The position numbers were made by a program, and so were the translations under genes. This document shows positions 10,355-19,005 of a stretch of 64,000 nt of DNA, piece by piece. The stretch covers positions 124,001 to 188,000 of the forward strand of contig NZ_SZZU01000002.1 of the NCBI RefSeq assembly GCF_009829985.1. Reading direction: 5' to 3'. The DNA is from Pantoea sp. Aalb. Its GTDB lineage: Bacteria > Pseudomonadota > Gammaproteobacteria > Enterobacterales > Enterobacteriaceae. The notes below the pieces were generated by a model, which searched no databases, was not told the DNA's origin, and saw only the letters and a program-made list of their open reading frames with translations. Positions within the stretch are counted from its first letter, which is position 1; the number at the start of each line of letters is the position of its first letter.

Positions 10355-11950
10355 ATGTCTCATTCTAATTTTTTACAAGAAATAATGCGACGACGTACCT
10401 TTGCAATCATTTCACATCCAGATGCTGGTAAAACTACTATTACTGAAAAAATGTTGTCACTTAGACAACAAAATATTTATATATATGATAAAGGTAAAAA
10501 ACATGATACTAAATCACAGATTAAATCTGATTGGATGCAAATAGAAAAACAACGAGGTATTTCTATTACTACTTCTGTGATTCAATTTCTATATCGTGGA
10601 ATAATTATTAATTTATTAGATACTCCTGGACATAATGATTTTTCTGAAGATACTTATCGTACGTTAACAGCAGTTGATTGTTGTTTATTAGTAATAGATG
10701 CTACAAAAGGAATAGAAAGTCGTACACGTCAATTAATAAAAGTTACTCGTTTGCGTAATACACCTATTATTACTTTTATGAATAAGCTTGATCGTGAAAT
10801 TTATGATCCAATAAAATTACTAGATTTAGTAGAAAATGAGCTAAAAATTACATGTGTTCCTATTACTTGGCCAATTAGTTATGGCAAAGAATTTAAAGGT
10901 GTATATCATCTTTACAATGATGAGACTTATTTATATACTTCTAAACATTATAAAGAAATTTTGGAGGATATGTATGTTGTTAAAGGATTATATAATCCAA
11001 AACTTGATAAAGTTATAGGGATTGATTTAGCCAAGGAACTACGCAATACAATTGCTATCATGAAGGGAGTATTACCTGATTTTGATAAAAACATGTTCCT
11101 TAATGGTAAAATTACTCCAGTATTTTTTGGTAGTGCTATGTGTAATTTTGGAGTTAATCATGTGCTAGATAGCTTTATCCCGTGGGCACCAATACCGCTT
11201 CCTCGTAATACCAAAACTCGTACTGTAGAATCTAAAGAAAATAAATTCACTGGTTTTATTTTTAAAATTCAAGCCAATATGGATTTAAAACATCGTGATA
11301 GAATTGCTTTTATGCGTGTAGTTTCAGGTATATATAATAAAGGCATGAAGTTATATCAAGTACGTACTGGTAAAAATATCATTGTATCTGATGCATTAAT
11401 TTTTATGGCAAGTAATCGTTTCCAGATAACAAAAGCTTATCCAGGAGATATTATAGGACTACATAATCATGGAACTATTCAAATTGGCGATACTTTTACT
11501 CAAGGTGAAAATTTACAATTTATTAACATTCCAAATTTTGCTCCAGAATTATTTCGTCGTGTTCTTCTATGTAATCCGTTCAATCAAAAAAAATTAGTAA
11601 AAGGATTAATTCAATTATCAGAAGAGGGAGCTATACAAGTATTTCGTCCATTAAATACTAATGCAATAATTATAGGAGCTATTGGTATTTTGCAATTCGA
11701 GGTAGTAATAGTAAGGTTGAAAACTGAATATAACATTGATATAATTTATGAATCAGTTAGTATCTCAGCTATACGTTGGATAGAGTGCAATGATGTTAAG
11801 AAGTTTATTGAATTTAAGAATAAAAATGAAAGTAACCTAGCACTTGATGCTAATTGTAATCTTGCTTATATAGCACCAACTATGGTAAATCTTAGTCTTA
11901 TTCAAGAACGTTATCCTGATGTAATTTTCCGAAATATTTCTGATCATTAA
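10355..11950 (+). CDS. prfC: Peptide chain release factor 3
   Basis: GTPase that ejects RF1 or RF2 from the ribosome after peptide release. The 531 residues match E. coli PrfC (529). G-domain motifs are intact: P-loop HPDAGKTT at 21-28, RGISITTS from 68, DTPGH at 89-93, NKLD at 143-146. The C-terminal half (LHNHGTIQIGDTF, NFAPELFRR) is also well kept. prfC lies near 99 min in E. coli, so this position between ftnA and tRNA-Phe is a second out-of-place gene. It is dispensable in E. coli and often lost in reduced genomes. It complements prfB later in the window. Confidence 0.97.
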   Translation: MSHSNFLQEIMRRRTFAIISHPDAGKTTITEKMLSLRQQNIYIYDKGKKHDTKSQIKSDWMQIEKQRGISITTSVIQFLYRGIIINLLDTPGHNDFSEDTYRTLTAVDCCLLVIDATKGIESRTRQLIKVTRLRNTPIITFMNKLDREIYDPIKLLDLVENELKITCVPITWPISYGKEFKGVYHLYNDETYLYTSKHYKEILEDMYVVKGLYNPKLDKVIGIDLAKELRNTIAIMKGVLPDFDKNMFLNGKITPVFFGSAMCNFGVNHVLDSFIPWAPIPLPRNTKTRTVESKENKFTGFIFKIQANMDLKHRDRIAFMRVVSGIYNKGMKLYQVRTGKNIIVSDALIFMASNRFQITKAYPGDIIGLHNHGTIQIGDTFTQGENLQFINIPNFAPELFRRVLLCNPFNQKKLVKGLIQLSEEGAIQVFRPLNTNAIIIGAIGILQFEVVIVRLKTEYNIDIIYESVSISAIRWIECNDVKKFIEFKNKNESNLALDANCNLAYIAPTMVNLSLIQERYPDVIFRNISDH

Positions 11951-12391
11951 CACTAATTTTATATAAATAAAAGTTTTATAATTATATAAATAAATTTAGA
12001 TTATAGATAAATAATGAAAATATCCAAAATTAGAAAATAATTTAACTTTCAAAGTTAATATTTTGATTTAGTTAAATTAAATATAAATTATATTAAAAAG
12101 AAAAAATATATTTAATTTTAATATTAAATATATAATTAAAAATTATATATTTAATAAAATAAAAGTGAAAATAGGTTTCACAATATTGTTATTATTTAGA
12201 TAGTAATAATATTACTATAATTTAATTGCAAAGATTCTAAATCTATCATATATTATTAATTAATTTCATTAATTGGAATGTTTAAAAATGATTTTGTCTT
12301 TTTTTTAAAGAAATTTTAAAAAAGAAGTTATGTAATAAGAGGTTATAATTAATATTTATACTAAATTTATACTAAAAGTTTAAATAGTTTT
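11951..12391. other. Gene-free spacer upstream of tRNA-Phe
   Basis: 441 bases without a coding signal between prfC and the tRNA. It contains an 11-bp tandem duplication just before the tRNA that gives two TATACT boxes (12357-12362 and 12368-12373). Confidence 0.55.
12354..12375 (+). promoter_or_regulatory. Duplicated -10-like box before tRNA-Phe
   Basis: The 11-mer ATTTATACTAA occurs twice in tandem. Each copy carries TATACT, one base from the TATAAT consensus. The second box would start transcription about 10-12 bases before the mature tRNA. No good -35 hexamer (TTGACA-like) lies at the proper distance, so the promoter call is tentative. Confidence 0.35.
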
Positions 12392-12464
12392 GCCCGGATA
12401 GCTCAGTAGGTAGAGCAGGGGACTGAAAATCCCCGTGTCCGTGGTTCGATTCCGCGTCCGGGCA
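12392..12464 (+). tRNA. pheV: tRNA-Phe (anticodon GAA)
   Basis: A 73-base cloverleaf nearly identical to E. coli tRNA-Phe. The acceptor stem GCCCGGA pairs with TCCGGGC; the D-loop has AGCTCAGTAGG; anticodon GAA is at 12425-12427 within GGGGA/TCCCC; the T-arm has GGTTCGATTCC. The discriminator is A and the CCA end is not encoded (TTA follows), so tRNA nucleotidyltransferase must add it. It is the only tRNA in the window and stands out as a GC-rich island. In E. coli the corresponding pheV locus, near speC, is a well-known integration site for genomic islands, relevant to the odd genes around this copy. Confidence 0.98.
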
Positions 12465-12492
12465 TTATATAATTTTTATTTATCTTAATTTA

Positions 12493-12530
12493 AGGGCTAC
12501 ATGACAAATATTAATTTATCATGTAGCCCT
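12493..12530. terminator. Hairpin between convergent tRNA-Phe and yciE
   Basis: A perfect 12-bp stem (12493-12504 with 12519-12530, AGGGCTACATGA and its complement) closes on a 14-base loop, 28 bases after the tRNA. It is the most GC-rich hairpin in the window outside the tRNA. It lies between convergent genes, so it probably ends both transcripts, though no strong T run follows on either strand. Confidence 0.6.
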
Positions 12531-12581
12531 CATTAAAGTATTTTTATTTGTTTTACGATAAAATTTTAAAATAATATTATT

Positions 12582-13067
12582 CTATATATCAGATCTAATA
12601 AGATATTGTTCTGTAATATTTGGTAAATTTGTAATTGTCCAGTCAGCCATAGCAATTTCTTGTTCTCGAATACGTTTAAATATTTGTACGCTTTTTGTGT
12701 CATTAATATGAAGAGCTGCAGTTATTAGAGATGTATAACTTGCAATTTCAAAGTGTTCAAAAACATTGTTACTAATGGCATTTTTTATTATTTCATCTCT
12801 AGCCATCATTCCACCTATAGATTGACCAAATGCACAAAGTTTTCCGGCAACATCTTTAAATAATGAGCGGGAGCTACAATAATGATCGATGATGTTTTGT
12901 ACTAATATCTGATGTTCATGAGTTTCTTTAATATGTTCTTCAATCCGTTCTTTAAAAGAAGAATAGGATTCAAGACGAGATGCCATTTTTTCTAGCATGC
13001 TTTCAGCTTGTTTTTCCATGGCATGTGCATCTTTAACCCAGTCGAGAAAATTTTCTTCGCTATTCAT
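12582..13067 (-). CDS. yciE: Ferritin-like DUF892 stress protein YciE
   Basis: Member of the DUF892 ferritin-like family, induced by RpoS-type and osmotic stress in enterics; the biochemical role is not settled. The 161 residues match E. coli YciE (168) better than YciF: the N-terminal DAHAMEKQAESML, central GQSIGG and FEIASYTSL, and C-terminal MADW and YLIRS segments are all shared. Glu and His residues suited to a di-iron site are present (EEHIKETHEH, FEHFEIASY). AAGGATAT precedes the ATG. It follows yciG by 51 bases; in E. coli the order is yciG-yciF-yciE, so yciF seems to have been lost from between them. Confidence 0.88.
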   Translation of the reverse strand: MNSEENFLDWVKDAHAMEKQAESMLEKMASRLESYSSFKERIEEHIKETHEHQILVQNIIDHYCSSRSLFKDVAGKLCAFGQSIGGMMARDEIIKNAISNNVFEHFEIASYTSLITAALHINDTKSVQIFKRIREQEIAMADWTITNLPNITEQYLIRSDI

Positions 13068-13118
13068 AAATATATCCTTAGAAAAATTTCTATAGCTGAT
13101 AGTATTTTTATACTGTAA

Positions 13119-13304
13119 TCAATTAGCTACATTATAATCTGAAGTACGTCGGTTTTTTTTCCCTCCTTTACGTCCAGCTTTGACAGCACGTTCTGGATTA
13201 TTTTTAAAATTTCCGCTACTTACAGTTCCTCCTTTTTTACCAGCTTCACGAGCTCTTTCATGATCCATAGCAAAATTACCTCTACCACCTTTCAGTTTAT
13301 TCAT
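13119..13304 (-). CDS. yciG: Small KGG-repeat stress protein YciG
   Basis: 61-residue, very basic, glycine- and lysine-rich protein of the stress-induced KGG family, known in enterics from osmotic and stationary-phase regulons. Two repeats are visible, AGKKGG at 21-26 and AGRKGG at 43-48, each preceded by a GNF segment. It matches E. coli YciG (59) with a slightly different tail. AGGA lies upstream of the ATG. First gene of a likely two-gene unit with yciE. Repeats of this kind are thought to be largely disordered; molecular function is unknown. Confidence 0.88.
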   Translation of the reverse strand: MNKLKGGRGNFAMDHERAREAGKKGGTVSSGNFKNNPERAVKAGRKGGKKNRRTSDYNVAN

Positions 13305-13627
13305 TTTTAGTCCTATTTAATCTTAGCTTAATTAAAAATATAAAATATTTATTATATATATTAAGGTTAGTATTAAATTTTCAGCTAACAAGTAAATTTT
13401 ACTATTAGTAAAATTATTTAAAGTAACTAATCATTATTTAAATGAATTTAAAATTCATGATAAGATATAGATATAGATATAGATTCATTAAATAATTTTA
13501 CTTTTAAAATCTATCAAATGTTATTTGTTACACTTTTTTTAATCAATTTTAATAGTACTTATAAAATATTTAATAATTTATTCACTTAAATATTTTAATA
13601 TAAATGATCTTATAATTTTTTTTTAAA
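13305..13627. other. Spacer with a short simple repeat
   Basis: 323 bases upstream of yciG and of the hydrolase pseudogene. No gene. A hexamer GATATA repeats about 3.5 times at 13464-13484. An 8-bp inverted repeat (13442-13449 with 13451-13458) resembles an ArgR box, but the half-site spacing is one base too long. Confidence 0.5.
13464..13484. repeat. GATATA simple tandem repeat
   Basis: Three full GATATA units plus GAT. A simple-sequence repeat in non-coding DNA; no function suggested. Confidence 0.7.
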
Positions 13628-14457
13628 AAATCGAAAGATAATATAAATATTTATTATCGAAATTGGTGCAAAAACAACTAATTTTATTCAGTTATGTCTG
13701 GTCACTAGACTTAGATTGTGAGATAGTCAGATGTTTTTTTTACCAATTATGGTTACAAAGAATTATGGTTACCGAGTAATTGTATTTGATTACCGGGAAT
13801 TCGGACGTTTCGAACAATCATAGTAAGGTTATGATCACAAGACCTTTGCTAAAGAGATATTTATATATTTATAGAACATTTATAGCTCAATAGTATTATC
13901 CTTGTAGTATTTTCAACAATAGGAGACGGTGATGTTTTTAATTACATATGTTTTATGAGATAAAAAAATAAAAAGATTAGTATTATTAGTATTACTTGGA
14001 TTTTAAATTAAAATAAATATTATCTAAATAGAATAGAAAAATCTGTATTTGATAATATAAAACAATCTTAAAATGAAGATATATCTTCATTTATTAAAAA
14101 TTTTCTTCTTTCATTTTATGGAATTAATAATATTGGATATAAAGTATCTGATGAATTTTTGATTCAAAATTTGAATATCGTAGTTATTGCTGCTTTAAAA
14201 GGGATGATAGACTGTGTAAAATTTTTTTGAAACTAATTTTTATGTAGATTTATTTAACTTACCTAGATTGACATTAATTATTCATACTGATAAAGATCAA
14301 ATATTACCATTGAAATCTACTAGTAAAATAGTACATAGTGTAGAAAATAATCATATATAAAAATGCGCCACTTGATTTTGTTATAACTAATTAAGATAAT
14401 GTAAATATAGATTTATTAAGTTTTTTAAAAGTAAATGCTATTTATAAAATAAATTAA
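13628..14457 (+). pseudogene. Decayed alpha/beta-hydrolase (chloroperoxidase/esterase family)
   Basis: No intact frame remains, but successive fragments in three frames follow the non-haem chloroperoxidase/arylesterase family in order. KDNINIYYRNW (13634-13666) matches KDGTxIYYKDWG; LFSYVWSLDL follows in the next frame; DSQMFFL then GYRVIVFDYREFGRFEQ (about 13767-13817) matches the GYRVIAHDRRGFGRS block; two stops (13821-13826) stand where PW is usual, then GYDHKTFAKEI. LVVFSTIG with Ser at 13913-13915 is the nucleophile elbow. FIKNFLLSFYG, ALKGMIDC, LIIHTDKDQILPL and a final DLLSFLK continue to a stop at 14455-14457. At least two frameshifts and several stops disable it. The catalytic His position (GAPH) reads NAPL. 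The gene is absent at this E. coli locus, so it was probably part of an accessory segment by tRNA-Phe. Confidence 0.85.
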
Positions 14458-14659
14458 AGATAACTATATATAATATATAAACTATTATATTTTTCTTGTG
14501 GCCTTGTAAAGGAAGGCTATTTTATTCTGTTTAATTATTCTAAAAATATTTTTAACTATTATTAATGGTATATTAATTTAAAACTAAAGTAATAACCTAT
14601 AATAATATTATTATGATATTTTGAGTTTTAATTATTAATCATCAATAAGGTTTACATTA

Positions 14660-14908
14660 TTACACAGATATATTTTTTTCTTTGAATAAGAAAACCAACA
14701 TTTCGCTTTCTATAATTTTACGATCCTTATGATGAATTAAATTTAGTTTTTGTTCATTAATTATCATTGTTTGTTTAACTAGCCACTCCTGCCATGCTTC
14801 TTTTGAAATTTCATTATATATACGCTTTCCTAATTCTCCTTGATATAAACAAAAATCTTGACCTTCTGCATGACGTTGTAAATAAGTACAAAAAATAATA
14901 CGTCCCAT
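14660..14908 (-). CDS. yggX: Fe(II)-trafficking / oxidative-protection protein YggX
   Basis: Small protein proposed to carry Fe(II) and protect iron-sulfur enzymes from superoxide. The 82 residues match E. coli YggX (91) from the start (IFCTYLQR with the conserved Cys7) through GELGKRIYNEISKEAW and FLF. The C-terminus lacks the last dozen or so E. coli residues and ends KEKNISV. AAAGGA precedes the ATG. In E. coli mutY lies directly upstream in an operon; here mutY is absent and 398 bases separate yggX from the divergent trmB. Confidence 0.93.
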   Translation of the reverse strand: MGRIIFCTYLQRHAEGQDFCLYQGELGKRIYNEISKEAWQEWLVKQTMIINEQKLNLIHHKDRKIIESEMLVFLFKEKNISV

Positions 14909-15306
14909 AAATATTTTATCCTTTAGCTAAATTAAGATTATTATTTAGATTTTTTAAATGACATGTAATCGATAAAAATGTTAATTTATCAATATACATA
15001 ACATTTTTTAGTTTATTAATATTGCATATATAATTTAGTTATATATGCAATATTAAATACGTTTATAAATATATGTATATACATTTAATTAGTTTAGTGT
15101 CTAATAACATTATAAGTGCTAATTATTGGATATTAATGAATATTTATTATGACTGATAAAAGATTTAACTTATAAAAGGAAACTTTAAATAAATGTATTT
15201 GAACATGTAGTTATTAACCTATATATTAATTAATAGATAAAATTTAAAAAATAACTGAAGTAAATATCAACGTATTAGCAAAATAAATAATTTAATTACA
15301 TTAAAA
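14909..15306. other. Divergent spacer where mutY would lie
   Basis: 398 bases between yggX (minus) and trmB (plus). In E. coli mutY fills this place. I find no convincing mutY fragment. The spacer should hold the promoters of both genes; none is clear by eye. Confidence 0.5.
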
Positions 15307-16002
15307 TTGAATAAAAATAATCAAAAATTACATCATATTCGTAGTTTTATGTGTCGCCAAGGGCGTTTAACAAAAAAACAGCAGTTTGCTATTTATTATC
15401 ATTGGCCAGAAATAGGTATTGGATTTAAAAAAGAACTAATAAATTTAGTTACATTGTTTAAATACGATGCTCCGTTAATTATGGAAATAGGTTTTGGCAT
15501 GGGTAATTCATTAGTAGCAATGGCTAAAAATAACCCTCATATAAATTTTTTGGGAATAGAAGTTTATATACCAGGTATAGGCGCTTGTCTAGCTTCAGCT
15601 AAAGAAGCGGGAGTTAAAAATTTACGCATGATTTGTTATGATGCAATTGAAGTTCTTCAAGAAATGATTCCAGATAACACATTATTTATAGTACAACTTT
15701 TTTTCCCAGATCCATGGCATAAAATTCGTCACAATAAACGTCGTATATTACAATTATCATTTGCTCAATTAGTACTAAAAAAACTCCAGATAGGAGGTGT
15801 TTTTCATATTATAACTGATTCTAGAACTTATGCTAATCATATCTTAAAAATTATTAATAGCATAGACTGTTATATAAATGAGTTAAAAATTGATGGTCCT
15901 TATCCATTAATTTTAAAAACTCGTCCTTTAACTAAATTTGAAAAACGTGCATCTCTATTAGGAAATAATATTTGGGAGCTATTTTTTACAAGAGTTACAT
16001 AG
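15307..16002 (+). CDS. trmB: tRNA (guanine-N7)-methyltransferase
   Basis: SAM-dependent methylation of G46 in the tRNA variable loop. The 231 residues match E. coli TrmB (239). The SAM-binding segment EIGFGMGNSL is at 60-69 and the family signature FFPDPWHK at 132-139, followed by RHNKRR. The frame opens with TTG at 15307; no in-frame ATG occurs before residue 15, and the residues from HHIRSF onward already match E. coli, so TTG is the likely start, although no strong ribosome-binding site precedes it. The N-terminus is about eight residues shorter than in E. coli. In E. coli yggL follows trmB; it is absent here. Confidence 0.94.
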   Translation: MNKNNQKLHHIRSFMCRQGRLTKKQQFAIYYHWPEIGIGFKKELINLVTLFKYDAPLIMEIGFGMGNSLVAMAKNNPHINFLGIEVYIPGIGACLASAKEAGVKNLRMICYDAIEVLQEMIPDNTLFIVQLFFPDPWHKIRHNKRRILQLSFAQLVLKKLQIGGVFHIITDSRTYANHILKIINSIDCYINELKIDGPYPLILKTRPLTKFEKRASLLGNNIWELFFTRVT

Positions 16003-16140
16003 TAATTTTTTTATTAAAGTAATATATATTACTACATATTAGTAAGTAATGTATAGTATTTAGTGAACTTACTATATAAAACATTGTATAATAAGGAATA
16101 TTTGTAATACGATAATGTCATGTGAATAATAGCGTATAAG

Positions 16141-17274
16141 TTATAAAAATAATTCAAGTAATGAATTTAAAAATAATTTTCCTTTTTTAGTTACTTTCCA
16201 ATAATTCTTCACTTTTAATAAATAACCAGAAGCAATTGCATTTTTAATTTGAGATTCAATGACTGTTTCATGTAATCCAGTATATTTGTAGAAATCTGAA
16301 CACGGAATATTTTCAAATAATCTAAAACGATTCATTAAAAACTCAATTTTTTTATCATCGTTATTTAGTTGATATTGTGTATCAATATATTTACCATTCA
16401 TAAAACTATATAAATATTTATTTTTTACTATACGGATTATACATCCATTTGGTTTTGTTAGTTTTCCATGTGCACTACATCCAATTCCAAGATAATCTCC
16501 GAAGCGCCAATAGTTAAGGTTATGTTTACAATAATATCCAGGTTTAGCATAAGCTGAAATTTCATACCTATGATATCCTGCAGCAGTTAATAACTGATTA
16601 CCTTTTTTATATATATTCCATAACGTAGTATCATCAGGAAGTGATGGTTGGTATGAATTAAATAACGTATTTGCCTCAATTGTTAGTTGATACCAAGACA
16701 AATGAGGTGGATTTAAAACAATAGCTTGACATAAATCATGTATAGCTTCTTCTAAAGATTGATTTGGTAAGCCATACATTAAATCAATATTAAAACTCTT
16801 AAAATTCATCTTTGATACTAAATTAATTATTTCTTTAGCTTTTTTAGAACTATGTGTTCGTCCAAGAGATTTTAGCTTTTTTGAATTAAAACTTTGTACT
16901 CCAATTGAAATACGATTAATACCAGTTTTTTGATACTTTATAAATCTATTCGAATCTATTATTTCTGGATTTATCTCTATAGTAATTTCTGAATTTTCAT
17001 TCAATAGTAATCTAGTGCGTATACCATCCATAAGCATCTGTATTGCATTATTACTTAATAAGCTTGGGGTACCACCCCCAATATAAATACTAATTACTTC
17101 ACGATTATTTGAAATATGTTGTAAATCTTGTTCTAAATCATGCAATAAATGATTAATATATTTAATATTTGGTAGTCGACCCTTCAACGGTTGTGAATGA
17201 AAGTCACAGTATGGACACTTTTGTATACACCAAGGTATATGAATATATAAACTTAATGGGGGTAATTTAAGCAT
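16141..17274 (-). CDS. hemW: Radical-SAM haem chaperone HemW
   Basis: Binds haem and is thought to deliver it to respiratory enzymes; a homolog of the coproporphyrinogen oxidase HemN without that activity. The 377 residues match E. coli HemW (378). The radical-SAM cluster cysteines are Cys16, Cys20 and Cys23 in PWCIQKCPYCDF, with the HIP lead-in typical of HemW. GGGTPSLL, GVQSF and YWRFGDYLGIGC are intact. The start overlaps the end of rdgB by 8 bases, so translation is probably coupled. It suggests haem-containing respiration persists. Confidence 0.95.
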   Translation of the reverse strand: MLKLPPLSLYIHIPWCIQKCPYCDFHSQPLKGRLPNIKYINHLLHDLEQDLQHISNNREVISIYIGGGTPSLLSNNAIQMLMDGIRTRLLLNENSEITIEINPEIIDSNRFIKYQKTGINRISIGVQSFNSKKLKSLGRTHSSKKAKEIINLVSKMNFKSFNIDLMYGLPNQSLEEAIHDLCQAIVLNPPHLSWYQLTIEANTLFNSYQPSLPDDTTLWNIYKKGNQLLTAAGYHRYEISAYAKPGYYCKHNLNYWRFGDYLGIGCSAHGKLTKPNGCIIRIVKNKYLYSFMNGKYIDTQYQLNNDDKKIEFLMNRFRLFENIPCSDFYKYTGLHETVIESQIKNAIASGYLLKVKNYWKVTKKGKLFLNSLLELFL

Positions 17275-17863
17275 TAGATAACATATTTATCAATTGATTT
17301 AATGCTTTACCTCGATGAGAAATAAAGTATCTTTCTTTATCGCTTAATTCGGCTGCTGTCTTGCCTAAAGATGGTATATAAAAAATAGAATCATAGCCAA
17401 ATCCACCTATCCCTATAGCTTTGTAGGTAATTTCACCTATCCAACTACCATAAGATATTAATGGTATTGGATCTTTAGAATGTTTCATATAAACTAATAC
17501 ACAATGAAATTGTGCTTGACGTTTACCGTGTGGTACACTCTTCATTTCGTTTAATAATTTTTCTCTGTTCCGCTGTTCACTTGTAAATTCACCGGCATAA
17601 CGTGCGGAATATATTCCTGGAGCATGATCTAAAGCATTTACTGTTAACCCTGAATCATCAGCAATTGTTGGTAAACCTGTGATTTGTGCTATATAGCGTG
17701 ATTTTATAATTGCATTTTCTATAAAAGTGAAACCACTTTCTTTTACTGAATCAATACCTAACTCTCTTTGTGTTACTATTTCAAAATGAAAATTTAATAA
17801 AATATCAGTTAATTGACTAATTTTATCTCGGTTATTAGTAGCGATAACAACTTTATGCATCAT
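17267..17863 (-). CDS. rdgB: dITP/XTP pyrophosphatase RdgB
   Basis: House-cleaning enzyme that hydrolyses dITP, ITP and XTP to monophosphates. The 198 residues match E. coli RdgB (197). The ATNNRDK substrate loop lies near 8-14, DDSG at 69-72, and the C-terminal GFGYD and SHRG segments are intact. Two adjacent Met codons occur at the start; E. coli begins at the equivalent of the second (MxKVV), so the true start may be 17860. No strong ribosome-binding site helps decide. Upstream yggT and yggU of the E. coli cluster are missing, leaving a 158-base gap to yggS. Confidence 0.95.
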   Translation of the reverse strand: MMHKVVIATNNRDKISQLTDILLNFHFEIVTQRELGIDSVKESGFTFIENAIIKSRYIAQITGLPTIADDSGLTVNALDHAPGIYSARYAGEFTSEQRNREKLLNEMKSVPHGKRQAQFHCVLVYMKHSKDPIPLISYGSWIGEITYKAIGIGGFGYDSIFYIPSLGKTAAELSDKERYFISHRGKALNQLINMLSNA

Positions 17864-18021
17864 TATTTTATATACTTTTTTAATTTTTATAACTAAATTA
17901 TTAATTTTGAATTAATTTATTTAATAATATCAATTATATTAAATGTTTAATAGTTGAATCATTATTATTTATATAAATATTGTATTTATATTAATGTATT
18001 ATTAAATTGAATACATAATTT

Positions 18022-18708
18022 TTATACCCTTACACCAAATATATTAGTGCCAATTCGTACTAAATTACTTCCTGCAGCTATTGCTGCATCTAAATCATTA
18101 CTCATTCCTAAAGAAAGTGTATCTATTTTTGGATATTTTTTCTGTAAACTATAGAAAGCTAATGCCATTTTTTTATAAACTTCTAATTGACTATAGTAAT
18201 CTACATAAGCAGTAGGAACAGCCATGAGTCCACGTAGAGATAATCGAGGTAAAGATGACACTTGTTGCGCTAACTCTTTTAGATCCTCTAGTAGAATTCC
18301 AAATTTATTTTTTTCTTTACTAATATTTATCTGGATTAATACATTTAATGGAGGCAAAAAATCTGGTCGTTGCTTATTTAAGCGCTTAGCAATTTTTATT
18401 CCATCAATAGTATGGCACCAGGATATATTTTCTGCAATTAAACGACTCTTATTAGCTTGTAAATGACCAATAAAATGCCATTGTAATTTAGGATAATTCT
18501 TTAATTTAATTATTTTTTCAATACATTCTTGAACATAATTTTCTCCAAATTCTTGTTGACCAGCATTAATAGCTTCTATGATTTCACTTATGGATTTATT
18601 TTTACTTACTGCTACTAGTTTGATTGTTTCTGATGCACGTCCGTAATATTTAGTTAAAAACTTAATACGTTCGCGTACTTGATATAAATTATTTTTAATA
18701 TAAGTCAT
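18022..18708 (-). CDS. yggS: PLP-homeostasis protein YggS
   Basis: Fold-type III PLP-binding protein controlling pyridoxal-phosphate balance and amino-acid pools. The 228 residues match E. coli YggS (234). The PLP lysine is Lys36 in VAVSKNKS, the same number as in E. coli. FGENYVQE, WHFIGHLQ, GLMAVPT and SLGMSND are kept. The last few E. coli residues are absent (ends FGVRV). With epd in the same window this keeps two vitamin B6-linked genes. A 297-base gap without visible genes separates it from ruvX; E. coli has yggR (a PilT-like gene) there. Confidence 0.95.
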   Translation of the reverse strand: MTYIKNNLYQVRERIKFLTKYYGRASETIKLVAVSKNKSISEIIEAINAGQQEFGENYVQECIEKIIKLKNYPKLQWHFIGHLQANKSRLIAENISWCHTIDGIKIAKRLNKQRPDFLPPLNVLIQINISKEKNKFGILLEDLKELAQQVSSLPRLSLRGLMAVPTAYVDYYSQLEVYKKMALAFYSLQKKYPKIDTLSLGMSNDLDAAIAAGSNLVRIGTNIFGVRV

Positions 18709-19005
18709 AATTAAATTATATTATTTATTTGTAAGGTTTGTCTATATACATATAACCTAAGAAGTTTTAAAAACTAAAAATCAATAAAATTGATACATAT
18801 AAAGTAAATATCTTAACACTAAATAATATATTTACTTTATATGATTAGAGCTCATATGTAAGATCTTAATAGAATTTAAATTCTATTTAATACTTTTTTA
18901 TTAGTATTTATATCATACAAAAATATTTGTGAATGATTCATATCTATAGATTAAGATCTACTTAATTAAGTATTAATTTAAGGTAATACTTAACATACTG
19001 TAAAT

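Noticed and set aside
13441..13459. ArgR-box-like inverted repeat TGAATTTAAAATTCA
   Set aside because: Half-sites are separated by one base more than in the ARG-box consensus, and no arginine gene is adjacent.
14480..14530. GCCTT/AAGGC hairpin after the hydrolase pseudogene as a terminator
   Set aside because: Only a 5-bp stem with a mismatch-prone loop and no T run.
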